Below, in pieces: positions 1 through 9,520 of a stretch of 64,000 nucleotides of DNA; position 1 is the stretch's first letter, and each line of letters begins with the position of its first letter. A program made the translations under genes and the position numbers. The DNA comes from Afipia massiliensis (GTDB lineage Bacteria; Pseudomonadota; Alphaproteobacteria; Rhizobiales; Xanthobacteraceae), in NCBI RefSeq assembly GCF_001006325.2, contig NZ_LBIA02000001.1:2481501-2545500 (forward strand), given 5' to 3'. Below the pieces are notes generated by a model that saw nothing but the letters and a program-made list of their open reading frames with translations, did no database searches and had not been told where the DNA came from.

Positions 1-2132
1 TAGATGCTTCCGACCGTTTTCAGGCGGGCGCGAGGATGAATTTCAGCCTGCGACAGAACCGTGGTTTGCGCGCGGAAACGCTCCACCAGCGAGCGTACGA
101 ACGGCCGGATAGCGGCCGACGTCACCAGCACCGGTGCTTCGCCTTCGCGTGCGGCCTGCTCGAAACGGTCGCGCACGATGGTCATGAACTCGGACAGTTT
201 GGATGGCTGCATCGCCAGGCTGCGTTCCTCACCGGTGCCGATCAGCGACTCCGCGAAAGCCTGCTCCCATTTCGCACTGAGCGCGATCAGCGGGAGGTAA
301 CCGTTCATCGATGTGTTCTGCGCGCAAATCTGCCGCGCCAGTCGGGCACGTACGTGTTCCGACAGCGTCGATGGATTGCGTGAGAATGCGAGCCCGTCGG
401 CGATACCTTCAAGGATCGTGGAGAGATCGCGGATCGAAATGCGTTCGGCCAGGAGCAGTTGCAGGACGCGCTGGATACCGGACACCGTGATCTGGTTGGG
501 CACGATGTCCTTGACCAGTTCGCCCTGTTCCTTTGGCAGGTCCTTGAGCAATTTCTGGACCTCGCCGTAGGACAGCAGATCCGACATGTTGCCTTTGAGC
601 AGTTCGGTGAGATGCGTGGAAAGGACGGTCGCGGAATCCACCACCGTGTAGCCCTTGAGCGAGGCTTCTTCCTTGAGCGACGCGTCGACCCAGGTTGCCG
701 GCAATCCGAATGTCGGCTCGGTGGTATGGGTGCCCGGAATGGTGACCTGGTTGCCGGCCGGGTCCATGACCATGAACTGGTTCGCCCAGATGCGCCCGGT
801 CCCGGCATCGACTTCCTTGATCTTGATGACGTAGGTGTTCGCTTCGAGCTGCACATTGTCGAGAATGCGCACGGCGGGCATCACGAAGCCCATCTCGGTG
901 GCGAGCGAGCGGCGAAGGGCCTTGATCTGATCAGTCAGGCGATCAGTACCGTCCGGTCCATTGACGAGCGGCAGCAGCGCGTAACCCAGCTCGATCTTGA
1001 GATCATCGATCTTGAGCGCGCTTGAAATAGGCTCTTCGGCCGCCGCAGCGGCCGCTGCGGCTGCGGCTGGAGCTGCCGCCTCACGCGCTTCCTCGGCCTT
1101 GACGGTATGATTGCGGGTGCGCGCATTCCAGGCCAGCCAGCCGGCACCGCCGCCCAGCAACAGGAAAGGCAGCATTGGAATGCCCGGCAATAGCCCCAGC
1201 ACCAGCATCACGCCGGACGACATGCCGAGCGCCTGCGGATAGCCGGACAACTGCTTCATCATGGCCTTGTCGGCGGCGCCGGTGACGCCAGCCTTCGACA
1301 CCAGGAGGCCCGCTGCGGTCGAGACGATCAGCGCCGGCACCTGTGTCACGAGACCGTCGCCGACCGTCAGCAGCGTATAAACCTTGGCGGCGTCACCAAA
1401 ACTCATTCCCTGCTGGGCAACGCCGATGATGATGCCGCCGATCACGTTGATGAACACGACCAGCAATCCGGCGATGGCGTCACCGCGCACGAACTTGGAC
1501 GCACCGTCCATGGCCCCGAAGAAGCCGCTTTCGTCTTCGATCTCCTTGCGGCGCTGCTTGGCGACTTTCTCGTCGATCAGACCGGCGGACAGGTCGGCGT
1601 CGATCGCCATCTGCTTGCCCGGCATCGAGTCGAGGTGGAAGCGCGCTGCGACTTCGGCGATGCGGCCCGAACCTTTGGTGATGACGACAAAGTTCACGAT
1701 CACGAGAATCGTGAAGACGATGATGCCGATGACGAAATTGCCGCCCATCACGAAGTTGCCGAACGCCTCGATGACGTGACCGGCGGCGGCGGTGCCTTCA
1801 TGGCCATGCGACAGGATCAGGCGGGTCGAGGCGAGGTTGAGCGACAGCCGCAGCATGGTCGAGATCAACAGGACCGTCGGGAACGCCGAGAATTCCAGCG
1901 GTGTCTGAATGAACAGCGCGGTCATCAGGATCAGGATCGACAGCGTGATCGAGATGGCCAGAAACAGATCGAGCACCACTGCCGGCAATGGCAGGATCAG
2001 CACCACAAGAATGGTGAGAACACCGAAGGCTAGCGCGAGGTCGCCTCGCTTGAGCATGGTGCCGATGTCGCTGAAGCTGGGAAATCCGGAACTGGCCGCC
2101 GCGCTACCCTGACCCGCCGTCACATCAACCAT
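1..2132 (-). CDS. flhA: Flagellar biosynthesis protein FlhA (C-terminus cut by window edge)
   Basis: FlhA is the large inner-membrane subunit of the flagellar type III export gate. Translating the minus strand from the ATG at 2132 gives a short polar N-terminus (MVDVTAGQGS), then hydrophobic segments and family-typical stretches such as TMLRLSLNLASTRLILSHG and VNFVVITKGSGRIAEVAARF. About 710 codons lie in the window. Normal FlhA is about 690-750 residues, and the last readable residues are LKTVGSI followed by a split codon TA?, so the stop may be the very next codon. There is no frameshift in the parts I translated. It is divergent from the MFS gene. A CtrA-like box lies about 170 bases upstream. 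Confidence 0.95.
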   Translation of the reverse strand, partial: MVDVTAGQGSAAASSGFPSFSDIGTMLKRGDLALAFGVLTILVVLILPLPAVVLDLFLAISITLSILILMTALFIQTPLEFSAFPTVLLISTMLRLSLNLASTRLILSHGHEGTAAAGHVIEAFGNFVMGGNFVIGIIVFTILVIVNFVVITKGSGRIAEVAARFHLDSMPGKQMAIDADLSAGLIDEKVAKQRRKEIEDESGFFGAMDGASKFVRGDAIAGLLVVFINVIGGIIIGVAQQGMSFGDAAKVYTLLTVGDGLVTQVPALIVSTAAGLLVSKAGVTGAADKAMMKQLSGYPQALGMSSGVMLVLGLLPGIPMLPFLLLGGGAGWLAWNARTRNHTVKAEEAREAAAPAAAAAAAAAAEEPISSALKIDDLKIELGYALLPLVNGPDGTDRLTDQIKALRRSLATEMGFVMPAVRILDNVQLEANTYVIKIKEVDAGTGRIWANQFMVMDPAGNQVTIPGTHTTEPTFGLPATWVDASLKEEASLKGYTVVDSATVLSTHLTELLKGNMSDLLSYGEVQKLLKDLPKEQGELVKDIVPNQITVSGIQRVLQLLLAERISIRDLSTILEGIADGLAFSRNPSTLSEHVRARLARQICAQNTSMNGYLPLIALSAKWEQAFAESLIGTGEERSLAMQPSKLSEFMTIVRDRFEQAAREGEAPVLVTSAAIRPFVRSLVERFRAQTTVLSQAEIHPRARLKTVGSI

Positions 2133-2300
2133 CGTCGCCGCTTCCCCCCGCGAATGTCGCTCGCGAGCCCCAAAGGTTTGGGCGGCGGCCGAAGGGCCAC
2201 CGTTCCTAAAGTGAGGCACCGCACTGGCATCCACGGGCATTCCCCCGTTCAGCGACCGACGACACTCGACTTCACCCGGCAAAATTTGCCCAGTTTATGG

Positions 2301-2316
2301 TTAGGAAAGAGTTAAC
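2301..2316. promoter_or_regulatory. Candidate CtrA box upstream of flhA
   Basis: TTAG-N7-TTAAC matches the alphaproteobacterial CtrA consensus TTAA-N7-TTAAC at all but one position. It lies in the 292-base gap between divergent flhA and the MFS gene. CtrA controls flagellar genes in related bacteria, so flhA is the plausible target, although 170 bases is rather far from its start codon. Confidence 0.35.
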
Positions 2317-2424
2317 GGGAAATCTGGCGCCCGAAATGCCGGCCTCCCGGAGGATGATATTCTCGCATAACCGCCATTCGGAGAATGACTTGACCGGCGG
2401 AGCAAGGCCGACGAAGTTGCCTCC

Positions 2425-3663
2425 GTGCCGGGCTCCACTGATTCACACTCTCATTCCACGACTTTTACCCCCGACTCACGCGCGGCGTGGGTGCGGCTGG
2501 GTATTGCTCTGATTGTTGGATCAATCGGCAGCGTCGGGATGTGGTCGGTGGTGGTGGTCATGCCGGTGGTCCAGGCCGACTTTGGCGCCACGCGCGGCGC
2601 GGCATCCCTGGCATTCACCTGCACCATGCTCGGCTTTGGATTCGGCGGGGTGGTCATGGGCAAACTGTCGGACCGCTTTGGCATCGTGCTGGCGATTGCG
2701 ATCGGCATGGGTGCCATGCTGTTCGGCTACCTCGGCGCAGGCTATGCCGCTGCGCTCTGGCAATTCAATCTCATGCACTTTTTGATCGGTCTCGGTGCTG
2801 CCGCAACCTTCGGGCCGCTGATGACCGAGGCATCGCACTGGTTCGATCGCCACCGCGGACTTGCCGTCACCATTGCCGCCAGCGGAAACTACATCGCGGG
2901 CACGTTCTGGCCCACAATCGTCGAGCGCGGTACCGCCTATGCCGGATGGCGCGCCACCCATATCGCGATCGGAATCGGCTGCACCATTGTCATGGCGGTC
3001 GTCGTTGCGGTTCTGCGCTGGCAGATCGGCAGTGAATCGGCGCGTTCGCACGAAGATGCACCGCCACCGCGCGTCGACCTGCAGATCAGCACGAATGCGC
3101 TGACCACGGTGCTTGGCATTGCGGCAATTGCCTGTTGCGTGGCGATGTCGATGCCGCAGGTTCATATCGTCGCCTACTGCGGCGATCTTGGTTACGGCGT
3201 GGCGCGAGGCGCTGAAATGCTGTCCTTGATGCTGGCCTTCGGAATCGTCAGCCGGATCGGTTCCGGATTTCTCGCCGATCGCATCGGCGGATTGCGTACG
3301 CTGCTGGTCGGCTCGATCGCGCAGGGCGTTGCGTTGATGTTCTATCTGTTCTTCGACGGGCTGACCTCGCTGTATATCATCTCCGCGATGTTCGGCCTGT
3401 TTCAGGGCGGCATTGTGCCGAGCTACGCCATCATCGTGCGGGAATCGATGCCCTCAAATGTAGCCGGGACCCGTGTTGGCATCGTGATCTTCGCATCCGT
3501 GCTCGGCATGTCGTTCGGTGGGTGGATTTCCGGCGTCATCTTCGATGCGACTGGCTCCTATGCGGCAGCCTTCCTGAACGGTGCCGGCTGGAATGCCTTG
3601 AATATCGCCATCGTCGTGGCGCTGCTGATGCGCGCACGCCGGCGGCGCATGGCTTTCGCCTGA
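2425..3663 (+). CDS. MFS transporter, oxalate/monocarboxylate-like
   Basis: A 412-residue integral membrane protein with about 12 hydrophobic segments and the MFS loop signature between TM2 and TM3 (GKLSDRFG). A second such loop (GFLADRIGG) lies in the C-terminal half, which supports a duplicated six-helix layout. It resembles the OFA/monocarboxylate branch, but the substrate cannot be read from the sequence. The start is GTG. The next ATG falls inside the first membrane segment, so GTG is preferred. It precedes panD by 90 bases and may be co-transcribed with the vitamin genes. A vitamin-precursor role is possible but unproven. Confidence 0.85.
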   Translation: MPGSTDSHSHSTTFTPDSRAAWVRLGIALIVGSIGSVGMWSVVVVMPVVQADFGATRGAASLAFTCTMLGFGFGGVVMGKLSDRFGIVLAIAIGMGAMLFGYLGAGYAAALWQFNLMHFLIGLGAAATFGPLMTEASHWFDRHRGLAVTIAASGNYIAGTFWPTIVERGTAYAGWRATHIAIGIGCTIVMAVVVAVLRWQIGSESARSHEDAPPPRVDLQISTNALTTVLGIAAIACCVAMSMPQVHIVAYCGDLGYGVARGAEMLSLMLAFGIVSRIGSGFLADRIGGLRTLLVGSIAQGVALMFYLFFDGLTSLYIISAMFGLFQGGIVPSYAIIVRESMPSNVAGTRVGIVIFASVLGMSFGGWISGVIFDATGSYAAAFLNGAGWNALNIAIVVALLMRARRRRMAFA

Positions 3664-3753
3664 CAGCCGGTTCCCCTAAAGTCTTGACCTCGGCAAACGG
3701 TCGTCCTAACGGACTCCCGCGCGAAACGTCCGCGCCGGAACCAGGGCAGGTCG

Positions 3754-4101
3754 ATGCACGTCACGCTGATGAAGGGCAAGATCCACCGCGCACGCGTGAC
3801 GGAGGCGGACCTGCATTATGAAGGGTCGATCTCGATCGATCGCACACTGATTGATGCTGCCGGTTTTCTCATCAACGAACGGGTCGATATCTACAACATC
3901 GATACCGGCGCCCGTTTTTCGACCTATGTCATCGAGGCGCCTGCGGGCTCAGGCATTATTGGTCTGAACGGAGCGGCAGCGCGGCTCGCGATGATGGGCG
4001 ACAAGGTCATCATCGTATCCTATGCGAGTTTCGACGAGGCAGAAGCGCGGCAGTTCCAGCCGCGCGTGGTTCTCGTCAATGAAAGAAACCAGAAGCTTTA
4101 G
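3754..4101 (+). CDS. panD: Aspartate 1-decarboxylase proenzyme
   Basis: Makes beta-alanine from L-aspartate for pantothenate and CoA synthesis. The protein has 115 residues, the family's normal size. It carries the self-cleavage site YEGSI with Gly24-Ser25, where Ser25 becomes the pyruvoyl cofactor, and the conserved segment [23 protein letters not shown]. The ATG follows a GGGCAGG ribosome-binding site. It lies 91 bases before bioF, so vitamin genes are grouped here. Confidence 0.95.
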   Translation: MHVTLMKGKIHRARVTEADLHYEGSISIDRTLIDAAGFLINERVDIYNIDTGARFSTYVIEAPAGSGIIGLNGAAARLAMMGDKVIIVSYASFDEAEARQFQPRVVLVNERNQKL

Positions 4102-4192
4102 CGTCGTCTGCGGAAGTGGATGGTCCACACAAGTCGTTGACCGGCAGCTGCTGCTAACCGTATCCGGTTTCTTCACGTCGACGGAGCGCTGC

Positions 4193-5323
4193 ATGCTTGA
4201 GAAATTCGAAGCCGATTTGAACGATCTCGCGAGCCGTGGTCGACTGCGTTCACTTCGTGGCCGCGCCGGAATTGATTTCACATCGAACGATTATCTGGGC
4301 CTCGCCGAATCCGATGAACTGAGACGTGCTGCCTCTGACGCCATCGCGCGGGGCGTTCCGGTTGGCGCGGGCGGTTCGCGCCTGCTGCGCGGTAATCATC
4401 CCGAGCATGAAGCACTCGAGGTCGAGGCTGCGACTTACTTCGGCGCAGAAACCGCGCTTTATTTCGGCGGCGGCTTTGTCGCCAACCATGCGATCTTCTC
4501 GACACTGCCACAACGCGGCGATCTCGTTGTTCATGATGAACTGGTTCATGCCAGTGTGCATGAAGGCCTGCGCAGCGGCCGCGCCGATCGCGTCGCGGTC
4601 GCACACAACAACATCGATGCATTCGATGCCGCGATTGCCCGCTGGCGTGCAGCCGGTGGCAAGGGCCGGCCTTGGATTTCGGTCGAGAGCCTGTACAGCA
4701 TGGACGGCGACAGCCCGGACATTGCGGGGTTGTTCGCCGTTGCCGATCGTCATGAGGCGATGGTCGTGATCGACGAAGCGCATGCGACCGGCGTGCTCGG
4801 CCCGCAGGGGAGGGGGCTAGCTGCTCCCTTCGAAGGACGCGACAACGTCATCACGTTGCATACTTGCGGCAAAGGGTTGGGGACTGTCGGCGGATTTATC
4901 CTGGCGCCGCGCACGATCCGCGATTTTCTGGTCAATCGTGCGCGGCCCTTCATCTTTGCAACGGCACCGTCGCCGCTGACGGCAGCGATTACGCGTTCCG
5001 CGCTTGAAATTTCCAGAACCAATCCGGAGCGTCGCGAGCGGCTGGCGGGTCTGGTGCAGTTCGCAAGTGGCGAGCTTAGCCGCCGCTGCGGTATAGCGCC
5101 GTCCGGCTCGCAGATCATTCCTGTCGTCATTGGTGCTGACCGCGCAGCAGTCGCTGTTGCTGCATCCCTTCAGCAGCGCGGATTCGACATTCGCGCGATA
5201 CGTCCGCCGACCGTTCCCGAGGGGACTGCGCGCCTGCGCATTGCGCTGACACTGAATGTCGATGAAGCGGTGGTTGCGGAGTTGTTTGAGGCGCTTGCCG
5301 AAGATATGCGGAAAGCAGCATGA
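4193..5323 (+). CDS. bioF: 8-amino-7-oxononanoate synthase
   Basis: Condenses pimeloyl-thioester with alanine, using PLP, in biotin synthesis. The 376-residue protein has [11 protein letters not shown] near the N-terminus, [11 protein letters not shown], the PLP aspartate motif [15 protein letters not shown], and the Schiff-base lysine at about residue 227 in [13 protein letters not shown] chose the ATG at 4193 because the longer open frame overlaps panD and its extra N-terminal residues do not resemble the family. Its last four bases overlap bioD (ATGA), so translation is coupled. Confidence 0.95.
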   Translation: MLEKFEADLNDLASRGRLRSLRGRAGIDFTSNDYLGLAESDELRRAASDAIARGVPVGAGGSRLLRGNHPEHEALEVEAATYFGAETALYFGGGFVANHAIFSTLPQRGDLVVHDELVHASVHEGLRSGRADRVAVAHNNIDAFDAAIARWRAAGGKGRPWISVESLYSMDGDSPDIAGLFAVADRHEAMVVIDEAHATGVLGPQGRGLAAPFEGRDNVITLHTCGKGLGTVGGFILAPRTIRDFLVNRARPFIFATAPSPLTAAITRSALEISRTNPERRERLAGLVQFASGELSRRCGIAPSGSQIIPVVIGADRAAVAVAASLQQRGFDIRAIRPPTVPEGTARLRIALTLNVDEAVVAELFEALAEDMRKAA

Positions 5324-5961
5324 GCGCCCGCATCGTCGTCACCGGGACGGATACCGGGATCGGCAAGACTATCTTTGCCGCCGCACTCGCCGGCGCGCTC
5401 GATGCATTTTACTGGAAGCCGGTACAGGCCGGTCTTGACGAGGAGACCGACCGCGAAACTGTGATGCGGCTATCTGGTCTCCCCGAACAGCGCATGCTGC
5501 GCGAGGCGTACCGGCTGAAGACGCCGGCCTCGCCGCATCTTGCGGCGAAGATCGACGGCGTTACGATTGATCCGCACATGCTCGCATTGCCGGATGTAGA
5601 TCGGCCTCTGGTGATCGAAGGCGCTGGTGGTCTGATGGTCCCACTGGCGGAGAATCTGACCTATATAAATGTCATGGCCCAATGGGCTGCCCCGGTTGCG
5701 CTGTGCGCACGCACCACGCTTGGCACCATCAATCATAGCCTGTTGTCGATCGAGGCTCTGCGCGCCCGCAATGTTCCCTTGCTTGGCGTCGCGTTCATCG
5801 GTGACGAAAATGTCGAATCTGAGCGAATTATCTGCCAGCTTGGTCAGACCCGGCATCTCGGCAGGCTGCCGCTTCTCGCATCGCTCACGGGTGAAAATCT
5901 GCGCGCGGCGTTTGCGCAGCATTTCAATGCCGATGACTTTCTGAAAGGCTCAGGCCAATGA
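5320..5961 (+). CDS. bioD: Dethiobiotin synthetase
   Basis: ATP-dependent closure of the ureido ring of dethiobiotin from 7,8-diaminopelargonate and CO2. The protein has 213 residues with the P-loop [10 protein letters not shown] at the N-terminus, WKPVQAG, SPHLAA and [12 protein letters not shown], all classic BioD motifs. The start overlaps the bioF stop and the end overlaps bioA, which gives a tight bioFDA operon. Confidence 0.95.
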   Translation: MSARIVVTGTDTGIGKTIFAAALAGALDAFYWKPVQAGLDEETDRETVMRLSGLPEQRMLREAYRLKTPASPHLAAKIDGVTIDPHMLALPDVDRPLVIEGAGGLMVPLAENLTYINVMAQWAAPVALCARTTLGTINHSLLSIEALRARNVPLLGVAFIGDENVESERIICQLGQTRHLGRLPLLASLTGENLRAAFAQHFNADDFLKGSGQ

Positions 5962-7214
5962 CAAAATCTCCGGTCTGGCATCCATTCACGCAGCATGCGG
6001 TCCAACCCGAAGCGACGCTGATTTCCAAGGGCGAGGGAGCCTGGCTCGAGGCGGCCGACGGTCGCCGCATTTTTGATGCGATCTCGTCGTGGTGGGTGGT
6101 GACCCATGGTCATCGCCACCCGCACATCGTGAAAGCTATCAAGGATCAGATCGACCGGCTGGATCAGGTGATTTTCGCAGGCTTCACGCACGAGCCGGCG
6201 GAGAAACTGGCGCGGCATCTGGTTGAGATTACGCCGCCAGAGCTTGAGTATGTCTTCTTCTCCGACAGCGGATCGACCTCGGTCGAAGTTGCGCTGAAAA
6301 TGGCGCTGGGGTTCTGGCAAAATCGCGGCATCAAACGGAGCCGGATTCTGGCGCTGGAGGGTGCCTATCACGGCGACACCATCGGCGGCATGTCCGTCGG
6401 TGAGCGCGGCGTGTTTAACGCGCCGTACGATCCGCTGCTGTTCGACGTCGAGCGAATTCCGTTTCCTGCCGCCGGTCGTGAAGAGGTGACGCTGGACGCG
6501 CTGCACGTGGCGTGCAAGCGCGACGACGTTGCCGCATTGATTGTCGAGCCGCTCATTCTCGGTGCGGGCGGCATGCTGATCTATCCGGCGAGCGTTCTGG
6601 CGGAAATGAAGCGTGTCTGCGAAACGCACGATGTTCTGTTCATCGCTGATGAAGTCATGACTGGGTGGGGGCGGACCGGCACGCTGTTCGCCTGCGAACA
6701 GGCCGGCATCGCTCCCGACATTGCGTGCTATTCGAAGGGCCTGACGGGAGGCTCTGTTCCGCTGGCGGTGACGCTGTGCCGTGCCGACATTTTTGACGCG
6801 CACTATTCGACCGACCGCAGCAAGACGTTCTTTCATTCCAGTTCGTACACCGCGAACCCGGTCGCGTGCGCGGCTGCATTGGCCAATCTGGAAATCTGGC
6901 AGCGCGAGCCGGTGATGGAGCGGATCGGTTCAATCGCAGCATTACATAAAGACAGGCTCACGCGGTTTCGCGACGACCGGCGTTTTGCCAATCTGCGTCA
7001 GATCGGAACCATCGCGGCACTCGATATCGTGGCGAAGGACGCGGGCTACCTGGCCGATATCGGCCCGCGCCTCTATCGCGGGTTTCTCGCGCGCGAGTTG
7101 CTGGTCCGGCCGCTCGGCAACACGATCTACATCATGCCGCCCTATTGCAGTACGACGAGCGACCTCGATCTGGTCTATGACGCGATCGATGAACTGGCCG
7201 GCGAGGTCGCCTGA
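5958..7214 (+). CDS. bioA: Adenosylmethionine-8-amino-7-oxononanoate aminotransferase
   Basis: A PLP class-III aminotransferase that makes 7,8-diaminopelargonate with SAM as amino donor. It is 418 residues long with WHPFTQH at the N-terminus, [30 protein letters not shown], the aspartate motif [14 protein letters not shown] and lysine at about residue 260 (YSKGLTGG). It is the last gene of the bioFDA unit; bioB is not in the window. The region 7215-7385 downstream holds no gene. Confidence 0.95.
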   Translation: MTKSPVWHPFTQHAVQPEATLISKGEGAWLEAADGRRIFDAISSWWVVTHGHRHPHIVKAIKDQIDRLDQVIFAGFTHEPAEKLARHLVEITPPELEYVFFSDSGSTSVEVALKMALGFWQNRGIKRSRILALEGAYHGDTIGGMSVGERGVFNAPYDPLLFDVERIPFPAAGREEVTLDALHVACKRDDVAALIVEPLILGAGGMLIYPASVLAEMKRVCETHDVLFIADEVMTGWGRTGTLFACEQAGIAPDIACYSKGLTGGSVPLAVTLCRADIFDAHYSTDRSKTFFHSSSYTANPVACAAALANLEIWQREPVMERIGSIAALHKDRLTRFRDDRRFANLRQIGTIAALDIVAKDAGYLADIGPRLYRGFLARELLVRPLGNTIYIMPPYCSTTSDLDLVYDAIDELAGEVA

Positions 7215-7385
7215 GGATCACGGCGGCCCAATGCCGTTTTCGATAGAAAGCCCTCGAAAATGTAGCCAACCGCGCCAGGAGGCCGGGATATGTTCCGGGT
7301 GGCGTGGACCTTGGATTGCCCGGCGGCGGCGGTCATTGTATGGGGTGCTTGCACCGTTGTCCGCCGTTGTGGCGGGGGACCGGCG

Positions 7386-7461
7386 GGGCCTGTAGCTCAA
7401 TGGTTAGAGCCGACCGCTCATAACGGTCTGGTTGCAGGTTCGAGTCCTGCCGGGCCCACCA
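7386..7461 (+). tRNA. tRNA with CAT anticodon, probably tRNA-Ile2
   Basis: A 76-base cloverleaf. The acceptor GGGCCTG pairs with CGGGCCC (one G-U), the D-arm is AGCTCAATGGTTAGAGC, the anticodon stem GACCG/CGGTC encloses loop CTCATAA (anticodon CAT), the T-arm is GCAGG-TTCGAGT-CCTGC, the discriminator is A, and CCA is encoded. The body resembles the minor tRNA-Ile, whose CAT anticodon is converted by lysidine, more than elongator or initiator tRNA-Met. This identity call is tentative. The 3' end is the attachment core of the island. Confidence 0.93.
7441..7461 (+). repeat. Left attachment-site repeat (tRNA 3' end)
   Basis: Twenty-one bases of the T-arm 3' side, acceptor 3' strand and CCA, identical to 34596-34616. 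Tyrosine integrases commonly use this part of tRNA genes as the crossover core. Confidence 0.75.
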
Positions 7462-7503
7462 TTGTTTTCAACAGCTTGAGTCGGTGCTGAGCGGGGTCTC
7501 CGA

Positions 7504-7705
7504 TCATTGCCAACGTTTCGGCCAGTTTTCGTTTCGGGGCAAATAGCCAATGGCTTGCGGGTGATGATGGCCGTAGACTCGGTCAAGCAGTTCGACGGTC
7601 ATGCTGAGAAAGCCCGCAGCTTCCCATTTGTCGACGCCGGCCTGCATGAATCACATTGCCGCAATGTGCCTCAAGGTGTGCGGCGTCACGCTGCCACCGG
7701 CAGAA
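7504..7705 (-). pseudogene. Tyrosine recombinase (phage-type integrase) C-terminal remnant
   Basis: The minus strand reads [47 protein letters not shown] and ends at TGA 7506-7504. HTLRH is the catalytic H-x-x-R box and YGHHHP the region around the catalytic tyrosine of integrases common in this order. The internal TGA falls where the family has Trp (ATW), which indicates a nonsense mutation. The N-terminal and central domains are gone; the neighbouring Lrp gene ends at 7710. Position beside the tRNA fits an ancestral island integrase. Confidence 0.85.
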
Positions 7706-7709
7706 CAAG

Positions 7710-8195
7710 TCATGTACGGCTCAACGGCACTCTGAGACCGGCTTTCACCCGGTTCATTGCCACGAACGTATTAAAGTGCCTCACGTTCTTGTTCTCGAGA
7801 AACAAACGGCGACTGAGCTGCTCATACTCCTCCATCGTCGATACCGTGAGCACGAGAATGAAATCGGCGGCACCGGTTACGTAATAGCACTGCTGCACCT
7901 CGGGAGCAGCCGCGAACTCACTGCGCGCCGAGTCCATCAAGTCGGCGTGTTCGCTGTCGACCTGCACCTCCACGATAATGGTGATGGGGCGACCAACGCT
8001 GGCCGGATCGACGATTGCGGCGTTCGATTGAATGACGCGTGCGTCCTCCATCCGCCGCACACGCCGTTGGACTGCGGCGGCTGAGAGATTGACTGACTGC
8101 CCGATCTCCTGGAGCGACGTCCGATTGTTGATCTGCAACTGATCGAGGATTGCGAGGTCGAAATCGTCCAGTTGAATGGATTTTTTGGGAGGCAT
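7710..8195 (-). CDS. Lrp/AsnC-family transcriptional regulator
   Basis: A 161-residue regulator. An N-terminal helix-turn-helix (DDFDLAILDQLQINNRTSLQEIGQSVNLSAAAVQRRVRRM) is followed by a RAM ligand-binding domain (ITIIVEVQV, YYVTGAADFILVLTV). It is divergent from dpaL with a 94-base gap holding an inverted repeat, so it probably senses an amino acid and controls dpaL. The ligand is unknown. Its 3' end abuts the integrase remnant. Confidence 0.9.
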   Translation of the reverse strand: MPPKKSIQLDDFDLAILDQLQINNRTSLQEIGQSVNLSAAAVQRRVRRMEDARVIQSNAAIVDPASVGRPITIIVEVQVDSEHADLMDSARSEFAAAPEVQQCYYVTGAADFILVLTVSTMEEYEQLSRRLFLENKNVRHFNTFVAMNRVKAGLRVPLSRT

Positions 8196-8203
8196 GCTCG
8201 TTC

Positions 8204-8271
8204 TGCAAAATTATTGCGTAATCTACATCAAATCAGCCCAGTTTTATCAGGTCAAGTGAGTTAATTTTGCA
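8204..8271. promoter_or_regulatory. Inverted repeat between lrp-like gene and dpaL, candidate Lrp operator
   Basis: TGCAAAATTA at 8204-8213 is mirrored by TAATTTTGCA at 8262-8271, in the middle of the divergent intergenic region. AT-rich spaced palindromes are typical Lrp/AsnC sites. Binding is inferred, not shown. Confidence 0.5.
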
Positions 8272-8289
8272 TCCAGAAGAGGTGCGGAC

Positions 8290-9480
8290 ATGATTCAACG
8301 TAACAACAGCGATTGCTACAGCAGGCCCCTGTTGCCGGTGGACCGGCAGATGTTTGGGCCCGATGCCACTGCGAAAGCTTTAGAGATGCTGCGCCTGCAT
8401 CCGAGCTATCGTGCAACGCCGTTGCGCGAACTCCACGGCTTGGCCGCGTCCGTCGGCATTCAATCGGTCCACATCAAGGATGAAAGCGGCCGGTTCGGGC
8501 TTGGAAGTTTCAAGTCACTGGGCGGCGCCTACGCGGTCGTCTGTCTCGCTCTTGAAGAAGCGAGCCGAGTGCTTGGCCGTGTGGTGAACGCGAGTGAACT
8601 GCTTGATCCCGATGTCAGAACGGTGGTGCGCAACCTCAATGTCGGCTGCGCGACGGATGGCAATCATGGCCGCTCGGTTGCCGCCGGCGCCAATCTTGCG
8701 GGATGCCGCGCGAATATTTTCGTGCATGAGGGTGTCAGTCCCGAGCGCATCGCGGCGATTGCGCGCTTCGGGGCCAATGTCGTTGAAGTTGCCGGCAATT
8801 ATGACGACGCGGTCGCGGAGGCGGAGCGCGTCTGTCACGCCAACGGCTGGATCATTGTGTCCGACACGTCGTGGCCGGGTTACGAGCGCATCCCGCGCCT
8901 CGTGATGCAGGGTTATACTGTGATGGTGTCCGAGATTTTGGCCGAGCTGGAGCGGCCACCGACACATGTCTTTCTGCAGGCGGGCGTGGGAGGTTTTGCT
9001 GCAGCGATGGCCGCCAGTCTGACGCTGGATATCGGCCCAGCACGGCCCAAGTTCATTATCGTCGAGCCTGATCGCGCGGCGTGCCTTTTTGCGAGCAACA
9101 AAGTCGACGCGCCAGTCAAGATCGCGCCGGTCGAGCCGACCGTTATGGCGATGCTCGAATGCTATGAGCCCTCGATGTTGGCATGGGGAATCCTGTCGCG
9201 TCTCGCCGATGTCTATATGACGGTGTGCGATGCCGACGCGATCGCAGCAATGCAACAATTGGCGGCCGCGGAAAACGGGACCAGCCGCGTCATTGCAGGC
9301 GAAAGCGGCGGCGCCGGCCTTGCGGGTCTGCTGGCTGCCGCTGCCGATCCACACGGTCGGGAACTAATCGGACTCGACTCTCATTCGCGTGTGCTGCTGT
9401 TCAATACGGAAGGCGCGACCGATCCAACGATCTACAAGAACTTAACCGGCATCGATCCGGGCGTTCTGGTGCCGGCGTAG
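8290..9480 (+). CDS. dpaL: Diaminopropionate ammonia-lyase
   Basis: A fold-type II PLP enzyme that converts 2,3-diaminopropionate to pyruvate and two ammonia. It is 396 residues long, the family's usual size. The Schiff-base lysine is Lys75 in GLGSFKSLGGAYAV, the family's typical context. CATDGNHGRSVA is the asparagine loop, and GESGGAGLAGL lies near the C-terminus. The ATG follows a GAGG site. Its presence suggests that the island pathway releases a vicinal diamino acid, though activity on D-serine or related amino acids cannot be excluded. Confidence 0.85.
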   Translation: MIQRNNSDCYSRPLLPVDRQMFGPDATAKALEMLRLHPSYRATPLRELHGLAASVGIQSVHIKDESGRFGLGSFKSLGGAYAVVCLALEEASRVLGRVVNASELLDPDVRTVVRNLNVGCATDGNHGRSVAAGANLAGCRANIFVHEGVSPERIAAIARFGANVVEVAGNYDDAVAEAERVCHANGWIIVSDTSWPGYERIPRLVMQGYTVMVSEILAELERPPTHVFLQAGVGGFAAAMAASLTLDIGPARPKFIIVEPDRAACLFASNKVDAPVKIAPVEPTVMAMLECYEPSMLAWGILSRLADVYMTVCDADAIAAMQQLAAAENGTSRVIAGESGGAGLAGLLAAAADPHGRELIGLDSHSRVLLFNTEGATDPTIYKNLTGIDPGVLVPA

Positions 9481-9520
9481 TGCGAAACGTTGAGCACGGT
9501 TAATATCGGAAGCCCAATCA

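Noticed and set aside
4022-4192. N-terminal extension of BioF
   Set aside because: It overlaps panD and adds 57 residues unlike the family; the ATG at 4193 gives the usual protein.
7386-7461. Elongator tRNA-Met
   Set aside because: The anticodon CAT allows it, but the D-arm and variable region resemble tRNA-Ile2 more. Kept as probable Ile2 rather than asserted.
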